NCBI RefSeq assembly: GCF_011090185.1
Contig: NZ_JAAFGS010000006.1
Coordinates: 1-64,000 of the forward strand
DNA: 64,000 nt
Origin: Saccharibacillus alkalitolerans
GTDB taxonomy: Bacteria; Bacillota; Bacilli; Paenibacillales; Paenibacillaceae
Direction of reading: 5' to 3'
Below are positions 34,099-43,838 of this stretch, piece after piece (position 1 is the stretch's first letter; each line of letters opens with the position of its first letter). A program made the position numbers and the translations under genes. The notes under the pieces are model-generated. The model saw only the letters and a program-made list of their open reading frames with translations. It made no database searches and had not been told where the DNA came from.

Positions 34099-34127
34099 AA
34101 ATTACCTGTAAGATTAGGAGGTTTATT

Positions 34128-34967
34128 ATGTCAAACCTTAATTTGGAATTGCGTATAGAGAAAATGAATTGGAGTTCCAATTATTCAAAACGAGAAATTA
34201 CACTTTCTCAAAAATATAAGTTTGAAAATATTCGATTAACTGAAAGTATCATTGATGACTTACATACACTAATTCTTCAAATTAAAGAAGATTTAATGAC
34301 TTTAAAAGTCAGTATAGTAGGAGAAAATTACTACATCTATATTACTCTAATTTTTGATGATAATGATCCAACAAACAAGATAGATAGAACTCTTAATAGA
34401 GTAAAAGAAGCATGCGAGTCATATTTTAAGAATTTACAAGAATTAGGTTTGAAAACAACCTCAAATAATTTTGATTTATTGAATGAAATAATGAATGAAA
34501 ATGGGTTTGTGTTTAAAGCGCATCAAATTGAAGAATGGGGAGTAGCGGAAGAAATAAAGCAGTTATTGGCTACTCAAAATCAAGACTTTAAGGTTATACA
34601 GCATTATCAGTCGAGATTTGATGGAGGATTATCTGGAGGAGCGGAAGACTTTTTGTTTTTCATAGGCAGCTCAGTTTTATCAGGAGTTACTTGGGATGTT
34701 TTGAAAGGGATCTTGGCTAGTAAATTTGAAGATGAACGTACAAACATTAAAAGTACTCCTATAAATAATGAAAAATTCAAAAAACTTAGAAGAGAGGTAG
34801 CTGAAAGAACAAGAGAAGATTATAGAGAATTAGTACTGACTGATTTTTATCAGAACGAGAATGAGCTTATCTGTGAATTTAAAATTTATGAACCTACTAT
34901 GAAAACAATAATGATTTTATGTGATCTGGAATATCAAATTAAAGAATTAAAGTATGAAAGAAAGTAA
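34128..34967 (+). CDS. Cassette 3 protein of unknown function
   Basis: The 279-residue AT-rich gene encodes a mostly soluble protein. Its N-terminal half is alpha/beta (LNLELRIEKMNWSSNY), and a hydrophobic, Gly-rich segment at about residues 160-190 (FLFFIGSSVLSGVTWDVLKG) could be a membrane-associated helix or a buried core. The C-terminus is charged and helical. ATG 34128 follows AGGAGG; the open frame reaching back into attC B has no ribosome site. I do not recognise a family. Its neighbours make a defence or stress role possible but unproven. Confidence 0.75.
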   Translation: MSNLNLELRIEKMNWSSNYSKREITLSQKYKFENIRLTESIIDDLHTLILQIKEDLMTLKVSIVGENYYIYITLIFDDNDPTNKIDRTLNRVKEACESYFKNLQELGLKTTSNNFDLLNEIMNENGFVFKAHQIEEWGVAEEIKQLLATQNQDFKVIQHYQSRFDGGLSGGAEDFLFFIGSSVLSGVTWDVLKGILASKFEDERTNIKSTPINNEKFKKLRREVAERTREDYRELVLTDFYQNENELICEFKIYEPTMKTIMILCDLEYQIKELKYERK

Positions 34968-34970
34968 CTT

Positions 34971-35068
34971 CGCCTAACATAATATTCACGCTGCGGGCAT
35001 ACGCCCTTGGTTCGGCATTCGCCGAACACCCGACATGCGTCGGGTCGTAAATACAGGAACGTTAGATG
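34971..35068 (+). other. attC-like site C (98 bp)
   Basis: R'' CGCCTAAC complements the cassette 3 start GTTAGGCG, and R' is GTTAGATG. Inner hairpins GGGC/GCCC, GTTCGGC/GCCGAAC and CCCGAC/GTCGGG differ from sites A and B by paired substitutions that keep the stems intact. Confidence 0.88.
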
Positions 35069-35101
35069 AAACCGACTAATACAATTTATGGAGGCAATAT
35101 C

Positions 35102-35623
35102 ATGGAAGTTAATATAGAACATCTAAATACTTCAGAACAAATAGCTATTTGGAGGGAAGCTTTTATAAAGCATAATATGAATAGATCGGATGATTATTAC
35201 GATAATTGCTTGCAAGAGAATATGAACAGCGAACGGGTAACATTATTGGTAATAGTGGCTGGGAAATTAGCAGGATGCGCCCATTTAAAGTATAACTCGG
35301 ATTATCCTTATTTTAATGAGAATGGAATACCAGAAATCAATGATCTTAATGTATTCCCAGAATATCGAAGACAAGGAATAGCTAATAAATTGATGGATGA
35401 ATTTGAAGACATGGTTTCTAAGACATATAAGTACATAGGAATTGGTGTTGGAATGTATAAAGATTATGGTGCTGCACAAAGAATTTATTGTCGCAGGGGA
35501 TATATTCCAGATGGGAATGGGATTATTTATAACAATCAATTTGTAGTACCAGGATCTATGGTATGTGTAGATGATGATTTGAACTTATACTTTACTAAAG
35601 AACTAACAAGAGAAAGACTTTGA
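35102..35623 (+). CDS. GNAT-family N-acetyltransferase cassette
   Basis: The 173-residue protein has GNAT motif A with the acetyl-CoA loop NVFPEYRRQGIANKLM and a motif B-like GAAQRIYCRRGYIPDGNG. Substrate is unknown; antibiotic or polyamine acetylation is possible. ATG 35102 follows GGAGG. A start at 35066 inside the attC tail is in frame but has no ribosome site. Confidence 0.88.
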   Translation: MEVNIEHLNTSEQIAIWREAFIKHNMNRSDDYYDNCLQENMNSERVTLLVIVAGKLAGCAHLKYNSDYPYFNENGIPEINDLNVFPEYRRQGIANKLMDEFEDMVSKTYKYIGIGVGMYKDYGAAQRIYCRRGYIPDGNGIIYNNQFVVPGSMVCVDDDLNLYFTKELTRERL

Positions 35624-35649
35624 GGGTGGGTTCAGGGAAGAGTCGGCAT

Positions 35650-35814
35650 CATCTAACACCGTGTTCCCACTGCGGCTCCTACGGAGCCTTGGTCTGCAAG
35701 AGGGATTTCGAAGAAGCGGATTCAGCAGACACACCTGCACCGACTAACCGCGTCGCAGCCGCCCCTGTCGGGGCTTAAGTCGGTGAGGCGTCGGGAACAC
35801 AACAACGTTAAGTG
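35650..35814 (+). other. attC-like site D (165-bp variant)
   Basis: R'' CATCTAAC complements the cassette 4 start GTTAGATG, and R' is GTTAAGTG. The outer arm is GTGTTCCC/GGGAACAC. Three inner stems are GCTCC/GGAGC, GTCTGC/GCAGAC (long loop) and ACCGACT/AGTCGGT, the last with an extra GCCCC/GGGGC hairpin. It keeps CTGCGG and CCTTGGTCTG of the short sites, so it belongs to the same family. Confidence 0.8.
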
Positions 35815-36117
35815 AAATTCCACTAAAGCTTCATGCTTGTAAAATGGTAAAATGTCATCATCAAAACATAAGTAAGAATAATCACTGAATGGCAAGAGCT
35901 TTAACAAGTTTTAAATAGTCAGCATTAATAATTTACTTGAAATTAGAAAAAAGTTTGCAGAGTGTAGCTGGAGCTAATCATTTAAAAATATCATAATTTC
36001 GTTACTAAAAATTTAAAATGCATAAGAGGTTTTTTGTAACTAGAAGATTTACAGAAAATATACAAGCTAAACTTGTGAATCACAAAAGCTAAGTTTAAAA
36101 AATTAGAGGTGAAAAAA
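35815..36117 (+). other. AT-rich leader of cassette 5
   Basis: About 300 bases with no open frame precede the large gene, unusually long for a cassette. This suggests that the cassette carries its own promoter. I could not assign -35 and -10 boxes reliably; TTGCAG near 35954 is the best -35-like hexamer. Confidence 0.45.
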
Positions 36118-39100
36118 ATGAGTCTGGGATTAGCTCATAAAGGGTATGAATATCAAGACTTGTTATCTGGATTATTTATTATTGAAAATGTATTGAACGA
36201 TGTTGATGCAGTTGTAAAAATTGATAAGAAGGAAAGTGAAAATGATAAATTTGACGATTTTACATTAGTATCTTTAAATAATATTTCAAAAAAGCAAATA
36301 AAGTACAGTGATGACAAGATAATTGGTAAAGCGGATTTCTCTACTGCAAATTACGATCTGGCTTTAGATACTTTATTTAAATCTTGGCAAGAATCTAATC
36401 GTTTAGGTAAAACGGAATTTAGAATCTGTTTAGCCTGGGAATATATAGAGAGCGACGAAGAGCTTGATTTTTTATATGAAGTAGAATGTGATAATTTTTA
36501 TAAAGATGAAAAGGTGAAGTTTTTAAAATTTAATGTTGATCTGATTTGGGAACGAGATCAGCAACCTAAATCAACATGGAGAAGATTAAGAAGTAAGAGC
36601 GAAAATATAAATAGGGATGAGTTTGTCTTATTTTTAGAGGATGTAATAGTAGAGGTGAACTTACCAAAGGCAAGTAATGATATTGCAAATCCGGATGCTT
36701 TGGAGAAAATAGTATTTTCAAAGTTAAGACAATTTGGAGTTGGCAAGTATCCTAATCATCACAAAAAAATTGAAGACGTTTTGCTTAATCTCACGCACAT
36801 TGTTAAGAATGCAAGATCGACCGGAGAGGAAATAAGGCTTAACAATATAGTTTATAAGTTAGGCTTGAAAAATAATTATGGAAACATAAATCAAAAATTT
36901 TATATTGATGAAGAATTGAATGTAGTTGATGAATATAAATTTGAAAACTTTAATAATATTATATATTCAAATAAGAAAACTATAATTTTAGGAGAGCCTG
37001 GGTCTGGTAAATCATGGTTCATTCAAAATTACATTAAGTATTTGAATAGTAAGAAGATAAAAGTAATTCAACACTATTGTTATACTGGAATGGATGACGT
37101 ATTTGAAAAAGAAAGAATTACAATTGATATTTTTTTAGCGAATTTAGTGAATGATATTCTAATATCATTCCCTGAATTAATTGAACTAAAGAAAACAAAA
37201 TATGGTGTTGATGTGGAGGAGCTACAAAACTTATTTGATAGCATATCAGAAGATACAGTGTTGATTATTGATGGTCTTGATCACATAGGAAGAATATATA
37301 ACTTTCATAAAGCAATTATGAAAAAAATTGAAACAGAAATAATACAAGTTTTATCTAATTTTGTTTTTACAGAAAAGTTGCATGTAGTTTTAGCTTCCCA
37401 ACCTGCAACAGATGTCATTGAACTCACTAAGCAAGGATATGAGACTTATAATATTGTTCCTTGGAATATACATGACGTTCAAAAATTTTTGATAAAGAAT
37501 AATATGACTGATAGCTCTTTAAATAAAGAGATAACCTTATCCCAAATACTGTTGGACAAGAGTAAAGGTAACCCATTATATCTGAAGTATCTAATGCAAG
37601 AACTCGAACGGAAAAAATTGTCTTATATATCCCTAGAATTTCTCCAAAAATTCCCTCAATATGACAACAATTTAACGAGTTATTATGAATATTTATTGTC
37701 TTTAGTACCTAATTCTCAGAAAGTTCCTCAAGTATTAGCAGGTGCCCCTTTTCACCTGACTAAAAAAGAACTGGTTGAGATTACTCATTTAGGTGATTAT
37801 GTTGAGGAAAGTATTGATCTAATTCAAAGTATACTTAAACAAAACAAGTGTAATAGCGGTTATACAATTTATCACGAAAGTTTTCGAAGATATATTATTG
37901 AGACGCTTGAAAAGAAAAACGTCAATGTTCAACGACTTATCTATGACGAATTAATAGAATGGTTAATACGTAACGGCTTTTATAATGTTAGAAAATCATA
38001 CCTATATCTGTTTACACTTCTTTTTGAATCTATGAGATACGATGAAATTCTCAAATATTGCAATAAGGAATTTGTAGTAGACAGTTTGTTTTATGGAAAT
38101 AATATTGAATCTATAAAAAAGAATTTTGAAATATTGATTAAAGCTGCTTGCAGTAAACATGACTATGAAGAATTGATAAAATGCACTGAATTAAGCAATA
38201 TGATTTATAGTTTAGAGTATTCATTTGATGAAAACTCAGAATTATACTACGAAGTATTAGGGTTAGTAAATGGTTTTCCTAGATTAAAAAATATATTGCT
38301 ATACGAAGACCAAATGGCACTTAATTTAAGTCAAGGATTAAAAGTCTGTTACTTATGTTCGAAAAATAATAATATTCCAGATTGGGAACCCTATATTAAG
38401 GAATTGAGAAATCAAAAAGATAGAGGATACGATAGTGATTTAAATGAAAAAGAATTATATAGATACTTTATTTGTGCTTGCTTAGATTTGGGCTGGGACA
38501 TGGAAGAAAGATTGTCAAAGATAAGAAAATCCTCTTTAGAAGAACAACGCCACATAGTTATTGAGGAATACAATAGACGAAACGAAATCGATAAACTGAT
38601 TGATATTATTAAGTCAATGTCTAAAAATGAGAATTGGAATAAAAGTCTTGCGTTTTTTTTTCATGAAGATTATGAAGTTGATTTAAGTAATATTACTCAA
38701 ATCTTCGATACATTAAGGAACGTTGACTCGTATTCTGAAGAGAGTATTTCGGCGGTATCTTTTTATGTGAAACACATAAAAAGAATAAATCAATTACATG
38801 CTAAAGAATTAAGCTTATTTTTAGAAGAAATAAAAAATAGAAACTGGTTTTTCAATTGGTTTATATATATAGCTGAAATGGATAGGGCTCTTAACGAACT
38901 TGAAAATGTTGAATTTGAAAAAAATATTATAAATGCATTCAAATGGTTGACCTATGATACTGAGCCTTTTAAAGGAACGCCAAGAACTTGTGATTTATAT
39001 AAATACGAAGAAATTATTTATAAGTCAATTAAAGAACCTATTATTTTTATTAAGACAGAAAAAACTTGGAATGAAGTTTTAAATATTTTGAAAATAATGT

Positions 39101-41874
39101 CTGCAGAAACAACTACTTTTTTACAGGGTTCAGCTGGTGGTCCACTACCAACATATAAATTATTAAACATAGTAACTAGTATTGCTAATCAAGATAATTT
39201 TGAAATAATTACAACAATGATAAATGAAATAATTAATGAAGAAGATAAGTATAGATTTTATTCTTATCTGGCAGATTATAGTTTTAAAAATGCAGCAATA
39301 CTAGCTAAGGCAGGACATCTAGGCTCATCAAAAGAAGCATTTAAAAAAGGCATTGTATATATGCTATCGTATTCTTTTCGAAAAGATCGTACCCTCAGTC
39401 ATCTTCTTGACAGTGTTTCATCGACATATAGTCTTGATAAAGAGTTAGGTCTCAATAACATATTAAAACTTAAACCTTTAGCTGATGCTGTAGTACGTCA
39501 TACTGATGGGAAAAGTACTAAAACTTATCAATTAGAGTGGTTTAAGCTATTAGTTGATTCTGATATTGAACTAGCTCTTACTTTTCTTAGAAAAGAACTT
39601 ACACAGAATTTTAATTATTGGATATTAGAGGATTGTATGGAGTATTTATTGATTTCGAGCAATAGTACTTTATCTCCTAGAATTGAGAATGTTCTTTTCA
39701 AAACTTTTCCAAAGGTTATTACAGAAAATTTTATTTCTGCATATTTAACAAATATTGAGTGTTTGTTAGAGGAGAATTCAGAAAGTATAGCTGAAAGATC
39801 TTTCAAAGAACTAATGAGTCGATTTGATTCATATGATCAAACAGAGTATGTAAGTGAAGGTTTAGTTAACCGATTAAATAGCTTCTGCAAGCGATTTGAA
39901 GTTCATTGGAATAAAAAAATCAGTGTAAAAAAACAAAAAACATTTTATCCTTCTGTGGACACCTTAAGAAAAGAAATTGTCAGACGAAGCTTTACTGAGT
40001 TTTCATTTGCGGAATTAATTGAATATATCAAAGAATACGGAATCAGCAGAGAAGACTCTCTTAGCGTCTATTATTACTTGTCCCAAAAGTTAGATGGAGA
40101 ACTTGATGACGAAAAAAGAGCATTCCTTAGTGGCTTGGTCTATATTTGTTTTAACAGGACGTCTACAGACTCTACTTGTAATCAATTGATTGAAATTGTG
40201 GATAATTTAAGTTTAGATTATGAAAAAATGGCTCTACTTTATATGCTAATGTTCTTGCGTCATAATGATGGTTGGTACAGAAGGTTTACACAAACAAAGT
40301 TTTTCAATAAAGCTCATAAATATGATTCAAATGAAGCTGAAAAAACGTTCTTTGAATTTATTTATCATAATTTTTTTGAAGTCGACTATTCTTTGGCTGT
40401 TGGAGGAGAGATCATAAATGGTTTGAGTACGATCAATTATGATTCTAATTTAGTTTTTAAGCATTGGAATAATCTCTATGAGATTATTAACTTTAGATTA
40501 TCAGGTCAACTGGAATACGATTGGAAAGAAGTGAAGCGAGAAAAAGAAGAGTTCGATGTACACGAAAAAATGTTTTTGCTTCTGCTTTCAAGATTAAAGT
40601 ACGGTGAAGCTAATAGATTTAAGTCAATAACAAGTGAACTTGATGATTTACTTAAGGATAAAATGTTAAGATTTAAATTTGTAAAACCATTTACTCAATT
40701 CGTATTTGAAAAAGATAAATACACTGATTACGCACTATGCTTATTGTTGGTAGTTGTACAAAAACGCTATGAATTTAAGGAGATTGTTGAATTTAAGCTA
40801 GAGAGTATTTTTGAAGAGATTTATCCAACTCAAAATCCAACTATAAATTTCTTGATTCGTTCTATCATTCAAATGAAACACCAAGAGACATATTGTGAAT
40901 ATGAAATCGATACACTAATTATTGATGAGAGAACGTCTTACTTTCTTGACTTAGTTGAAAAAAATGATAAGAGAATTTCTTTTTTTGGCGAATGTGGAAT
41001 AAATGTTGGTAAGGTGATCGAAGCATACGTTAATGAAATACAAGATGAGAAATTCGTAGATGAAAAGAGAGAGATCTTATATAATCGCGTTTATAATGTT
41101 CTTATACCAAACGTCTATTTTTATGATGTATTAACTAAATACTTAGGGATTGAGGTAGAGAAATATTTAAGAGCATTGGCTGGAACACCTTTCTATGAGC
41201 CTTATGAGATTAGCCTGTATAGCGCTATATTAGACAATATTCCAATGTTGATTTCACAGCATACTTCGCTTGGTCCAAGACCTGATGATTTACTGCTTCC
41301 TCAGTTTGTAGAGGAAGGATATGAAGAAGTCGAAATGAATGATTGGGTAAGAGTTGGATATATTGAGAAATGGTATAATAAAATGAATAAATTCAAAAGT
41401 GATCCTGTAAGCAATATTGATACTATCACGATTGTATCAGGTGTCGGTTTTGATGGAGAAACTTATATAGTTCCGTTCATGAAGCTCGACGAATACGAAT
41501 ATTTTGAAGAGACTGAGTACAATAATATCAATCTATTACAGTATCATGATTTTAAAACGTTCCTCACAACCAATTTTTCTTTAGTTGATGACCCGTACCT
41601 TAATTACGACACAAAACAATTGTTGGGTGTGATACCTGAAATTCTTCAATATTTAAGTGTTCGAATGATAGATAGTGGGCGTGGTATTATTGGTTGCACA
41701 AAGGAAGGCGAAGAGGTAATTAGATACTCTAGGTGGGAAAATTGTTATATAGATGATAGCGACTGTTTACCTTATTTAATTGGTAGTCAGTTATTAATGA
41801 AGAAAAAGACATTTGAAGAGTTATGCTATATTTCACCTGTAAAACCATTATGCTATACAACAAAAATTATATGA
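36118..41874 (+). CDS. Nuclease-STAND-type NTPase, Avs-like anti-phage candidate
   Basis: The 1918-residue protein opens with a probable PD-(D/E)xK nuclease domain of Cap4/DUF4297 type: HKGYEYQD (1-14), FDDF near 45-48 and QIK at 60-62. A P-loop NTPase follows, with Walker A GEPGSGKS at 292-299, Walker B VLIIDGLDH at 381-389 and a sensor segment VVLASQPATD near 430. The remaining roughly 1450 residues are helical and repeat-like, as in STAND sensors that bind phage proteins. Avs proteins oligomerise on target binding and activate the nuclease. ATG 36118 is preferred over GTG 36109 for its spacing from AGAGGTG. It is the only gene of cassette 5. Confidence 0.8.
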   Translation: MSLGLAHKGYEYQDLLSGLFIIENVLNDVDAVVKIDKKESENDKFDDFTLVSLNNISKKQIKYSDDKIIGKADFSTANYDLALDTLFKSWQESNRLGKTEFRICLAWEYIESDEELDFLYEVECDNFYKDEKVKFLKFNVDLIWERDQQPKSTWRRLRSKSENINRDEFVLFLEDVIVEVNLPKASNDIANPDALEKIVFSKLRQFGVGKYPNHHKKIEDVLLNLTHIVKNARSTGEEIRLNNIVYKLGLKNNYGNINQKFYIDEELNVVDEYKFENFNNIIYSNKKTIILGEPGSGKSWFIQNYIKYLNSKKIKVIQHYCYTGMDDVFEKERITIDIFLANLVNDILISFPELIELKKTKYGVDVEELQNLFDSISEDTVLIIDGLDHIGRIYNFHKAIMKKIETEIIQVLSNFVFTEKLHVVLASQPATDVIELTKQGYETYNIVPWNIHDVQKFLIKNNMTDSSLNKEITLSQILLDKSKGNPLYLKYLMQELERKKLSYISLEFLQKFPQYDNNLTSYYEYLLSLVPNSQKVPQVLAGAPFHLTKKELVEITHLGDYVEESIDLIQSILKQNKCNSGYTIYHESFRRYIIETLEKKNVNVQRLIYDELIEWLIRNGFYNVRKSYLYLFTLLFESMRYDEILKYCNKEFVVDSLFYGNNIESIKKNFEILIKAACSKHDYEELIKCTELSNMIYSLEYSFDENSELYYEVLGLVNGFPRLKNILLYEDQMALNLSQGLKVCYLCSKNNNIPDWEPYIKELRNQKDRGYDSDLNEKELYRYFICACLDLGWDMEERLSKIRKSSLEEQRHIVIEEYNRRNEIDKLIDIIKSMSKNENWNKSLAFFFHEDYEVDLSNITQIFDTLRNVDSYSEESISAVSFYVKHIKRINQLHAKELSLFLEEIKNRNWFFNWFIYIAEMDRALNELENVEFEKNIINAFKWLTYDTEPFKGTPRTCDLYKYEEIIYKSIKEPIIFIKTEKTWNEVLNILKIMSAETTTFLQGSAGGPLPTYKLLNIVTSIANQDNFEIITTMINEIINEEDKYRFYSYLADYSFKNAAILAKAGHLGSSKEAFKKGIVYMLSYSFRKDRTLSHLLDSVSSTYSLDKELGLNNILKLKPLADAVVRHTDGKSTKTYQLEWFKLLVDSDIELALTFLRKELTQNFNYWILEDCMEYLLISSNSTLSPRIENVLFKTFPKVITENFISAYLTNIECLLEENSESIAERSFKELMSRFDSYDQTEYVSEGLVNRLNSFCKRFEVHWNKKISVKKQKTFYPSVDTLRKEIVRRSFTEFSFAELIEYIKEYGISREDSLSVYYYLSQKLDGELDDEKRAFLSGLVYICFNRTSTDSTCNQLIEIVDNLSLDYEKMALLYMLMFLRHNDGWYRRFTQTKFFNKAHKYDSNEAEKTFFEFIYHNFFEVDYSLAVGGEIINGLSTINYDSNLVFKHWNNLYEIINFRLSGQLEYDWKEVKREKEEFDVHEKMFLLLLSRLKYGEANRFKSITSELDDLLKDKMLRFKFVKPFTQFVFEKDKYTDYALCLLLVVVQKRYEFKEIVEFKLESIFEEIYPTQNPTINFLIRSIIQMKHQETYCEYEIDTLIIDERTSYFLDLVEKNDKRISFFGECGINVGKVIEAYVNEIQDEKFVDEKREILYNRVYNVLIPNVYFYDVLTKYLGIEVEKYLRALAGTPFYEPYEISLYSAILDNIPMLISQHTSLGPRPDDLLLPQFVEEGYEEVEMNDWVRVGYIEKWYNKMNKFKSDPVSNIDTITIVSGVGFDGETYIVPFMKLDEYEYFEETEYNNINLLQYHDFKTFLTTNFSLVDDPYLNYDTKQLLGVIPEILQYLSVRMIDSGRGIIGCTKEGEEVIRYSRWENCYIDDSDCLPYLIGSQLLMKKKTFEELCYISPVKPLCYTTKII

Positions 41875-41877
41875 AAT

Positions 41878-41916
41878 AAAATGGCCGCCTTTATACAATA
41901 AATAGCGGCCATTTTA
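41878..41916 (+). terminator. Terminator of the Avs-like gene
   Basis: AAAATGGCCGC and GCGGCCATTTT form an 11-bp perfect stem with a 16-base loop a few bases after the stop. It is symmetric, so it could act in both directions. Confidence 0.8.
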
Positions 41917-41980
41917 TGATTTGAATTACAGTGTAGCAAATAGTTTATTGAAGATTTTAGCTTAAAAAGAAATGAAACTT

Positions 41981-42078
41981 CACTTAACATCATATTCATG
42001 CTGCGGACATACGTCCTTGGTCCGGCATTCGCCGGACACCCGACATACGTCGGGTCGTGAATACAGGAACGTTAGATG
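41981..42078 (+). other. attC-like site E (98 bp)
   Basis: R'' CACTTAAC complements the cassette 5 start GTTAAGTG, and R' is GTTAGATG. Inner hairpins GGAC/GTCC, GTCCGGC/GCCGGAC and CCCGAC/GTCGGG are all perfect. The outer arm is TATTCATG/CGTGAATA with one wobble. Confidence 0.88.
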
Positions 42079-42131
42079 AAATTTCTTGCAATTCAAAATC
42101 ACGATTTGTTCTATACTTTTGGACATATATA

Positions 42132-42173
42132 AAAATAAAAGACACTATAACAAAATTATAATGTCTTTTATTA
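42132..42173 (-). terminator. Terminator of the radical-SAM/MATE operon
   Basis: On the minus strand AAAAGACATTATAA, loop TTTTG, TTATAGTGTCTTTT is followed by ATTTTTAT, about 45 bases after the MATE stop. Confidence 0.75.
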
Positions 42174-42217
42174 GCTTTTAAATTTTAGTTTTATTATTTA
42201 TAGCTTTAGATTATCGG

Positions 42218-43555
42218 TTAATTTGTTTGGATAGGTATGGGTTTACGAGATTTATTTTTTATCTTTAGAATATATCCTAAGGAAAGAACTAAGTAACAAA
42301 TACCTAACCCGCTATACAAACCAGGAAGTTTGAAATATTCAATCATCAGATAAATAATAACAAGTGATACGCTACAAATAAACGTAGAATAAACCAATAC
42401 CCATTTCTCTAAGTCTATTGCTTGTAAAGTAGATCTTAAAATCATTTGTACGCCGTTAATTGTACTTGATAAAAGCGCCACAGGTAACATTTGATGTACA
42501 ATAAGTATAATGCTTTCTTTATCAGTAATCATTCTAGCAATCGGTAACGAGAACACAATCATTACTAGAGCAAGAGGAGCTAATAGCCCTAAAAGAAAAG
42601 TACAAGATAAACGGGTATAATCGGTCCCTTTTTTGTCCTTGCCATATGATTGAGCAGAAAGTGTCATACACACACCTGAAAGAGCATACATAGGAATCAT
42701 AAAAAGTTCTGTTAAGGTTGAAATGACTGTATATCCAGCTAAGGAATGAACATCCAGTCTTGTTATGAAAGCCATTATAGCGATAGCGAAAAATGTGTAT
42801 TCAATTAAATCTTGAAGTGCAAGAGGTATGTACAATCGAAACAAACGATACAAAACCTCTTTTTTTAGAATAAAAGAATAATTGAATATTTTGTATTTAT
42901 TGAAGAAAAACATACTTAAAACTAAACTGACTGTGTAACCGACGACAGAACCAATAGCAGCTCCTTTTGCTCCTAATTTGGGGAAGCCAAACTCCCCATA
43001 AACGAGTATGTAATCTACACACACATTAACTATGCTAGCAGCAGTCAAACTATAAACTAAGATATGAGATTTTTTGATATTTTTAAAATAAGCAGAAAAA
43101 CTGAATAAAATTAAATTTATACCAATTGTTAAGCCTGCTATATTTAGATACTCTTTAACGACAGTTAATGTCTCAGGGTTCAATCCATAGATAATTTGCA
43201 TTATATTTTTTCCATAGCTTAAAATAAAAATTTCACATAGAATTCCTATTATTACAGAAATACTTATTGTGACATTAAATGATTCTCCAAATTTTTCAAT
43301 GTTATTTTTCCCAAAATACTGACCTCCAATAATATTAAAAGCACTACATAACATTCCTATAGTACCGGTGATTAAAAAGATAAAAGAGGAAGCTACACCA
43401 ACTGCTGCAAAATCTTCAACTTTTAAGCGACCTACAATAGCTTGATCAGTAATTTGGAAAATGATTTGAAAAAATTGGGTTGCCATGAGCGGAAGCGCCA
43501 TACTAGTGATTAAGTTTAAATTATTTTTATTTTTGATAGAGATCTTTCTAAACAT
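42218..43555 (-). CDS. MATE-family efflux transporter
   Basis: The 445-residue integral membrane protein has about 12 helices in two homologous halves and MATE features such as LMATQFFQIIFQITDQAIVGRL at the start. It overlaps the PqqD-like gene by 8 bp, so it belongs to the peptide operon and probably exports the modified product, driven by Na+ or H+. Confidence 0.9.
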   Translation of the reverse strand: MFRKISIKNKNNLNLITSMALPLMATQFFQIIFQITDQAIVGRLKVEDFAAVGVASSFIFLITGTIGMLCSAFNIIGGQYFGKNNIEKFGESFNVTISISVIIGILCEIFILSYGKNIMQIIYGLNPETLTVVKEYLNIAGLTIGINLILFSFSAYFKNIKKSHILVYSLTAASIVNVCVDYILVYGEFGFPKLGAKGAAIGSVVGYTVSLVLSMFFFNKYKIFNYSFILKKEVLYRLFRLYIPLALQDLIEYTFFAIAIMAFITRLDVHSLAGYTVISTLTELFMIPMYALSGVCMTLSAQSYGKDKKGTDYTRLSCTFLLGLLAPLALVMIVFSLPIARMITDKESIILIVHQMLPVALLSSTINGVQMILRSTLQAIDLEKWVLVYSTFICSVSLVIIYLMIEYFKLPGLYSGLGICYLVLSLGYILKIKNKSRKPIPIQTN

Positions 43556-43838
43556 TTATAATATCCCGAATTTCTTTGTTTGTTATAGTAATATATTTGT
43601 GTAAATCAATTAAAAAATCTTTTATATCTTGATCAATGGTATTTTTATCCACTTTATAAAGATTAGATATTTCTTCTACAATGGAAAAAAAACTTAAACC
43701 CTTTTCCAAGTCGGTTATAACTTTCACTGCTATATGATCAGCACTAAATATACTACCATTTACTGCAATGGTTCCTTCTCCGTTCTCCTCCATTCTTAAA
43801 ATAAAATGAGTACCTAAAGAAGTTATTTTTCTTTTCAT
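43548..43838 (-). CDS. PqqD-like RiPP recognition protein
   Basis: The 96-residue protein has the compact PqqD fold pattern (TSLGTHFILRMEENGEGTIAVNG followed by VDKNTIDQDIKDFLIDL). PqqD-type domains bind the leader of a precursor peptide and present it to a radical SAM enzyme. ATG 43838 overlaps the maturase stop (ATGA) and follows GGGGGTG; ATG 43859 has no ribosome site. Confidence 0.82.
   Translation of the reverse strand: MKRKITSLGTHFILRMEENGEGTIAVNGSIFSADHIAVKVITDLEKGLSFFSIVEEISNLYKVDKNTIDQDIKDFLIDLHKYITITNKEIRDIINV

Larger units (their letters stand above)
33785..34127. other. Remainder of cassette 2, attC B and leader of cassette 3
   Basis: It holds a decayed second DUF3024-like end (33898-33975), then attC-like site B (34001-34098) and the short leader of the next gene with AGGAGG at 34116-34121. 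Confidence 0.7.

Noticed and set aside
34077-34127. Upstream start of the cassette 3 gene inside the attC site
   Set aside because: It would make the attC arm coding; AGGAGG lies just before ATG 34128.
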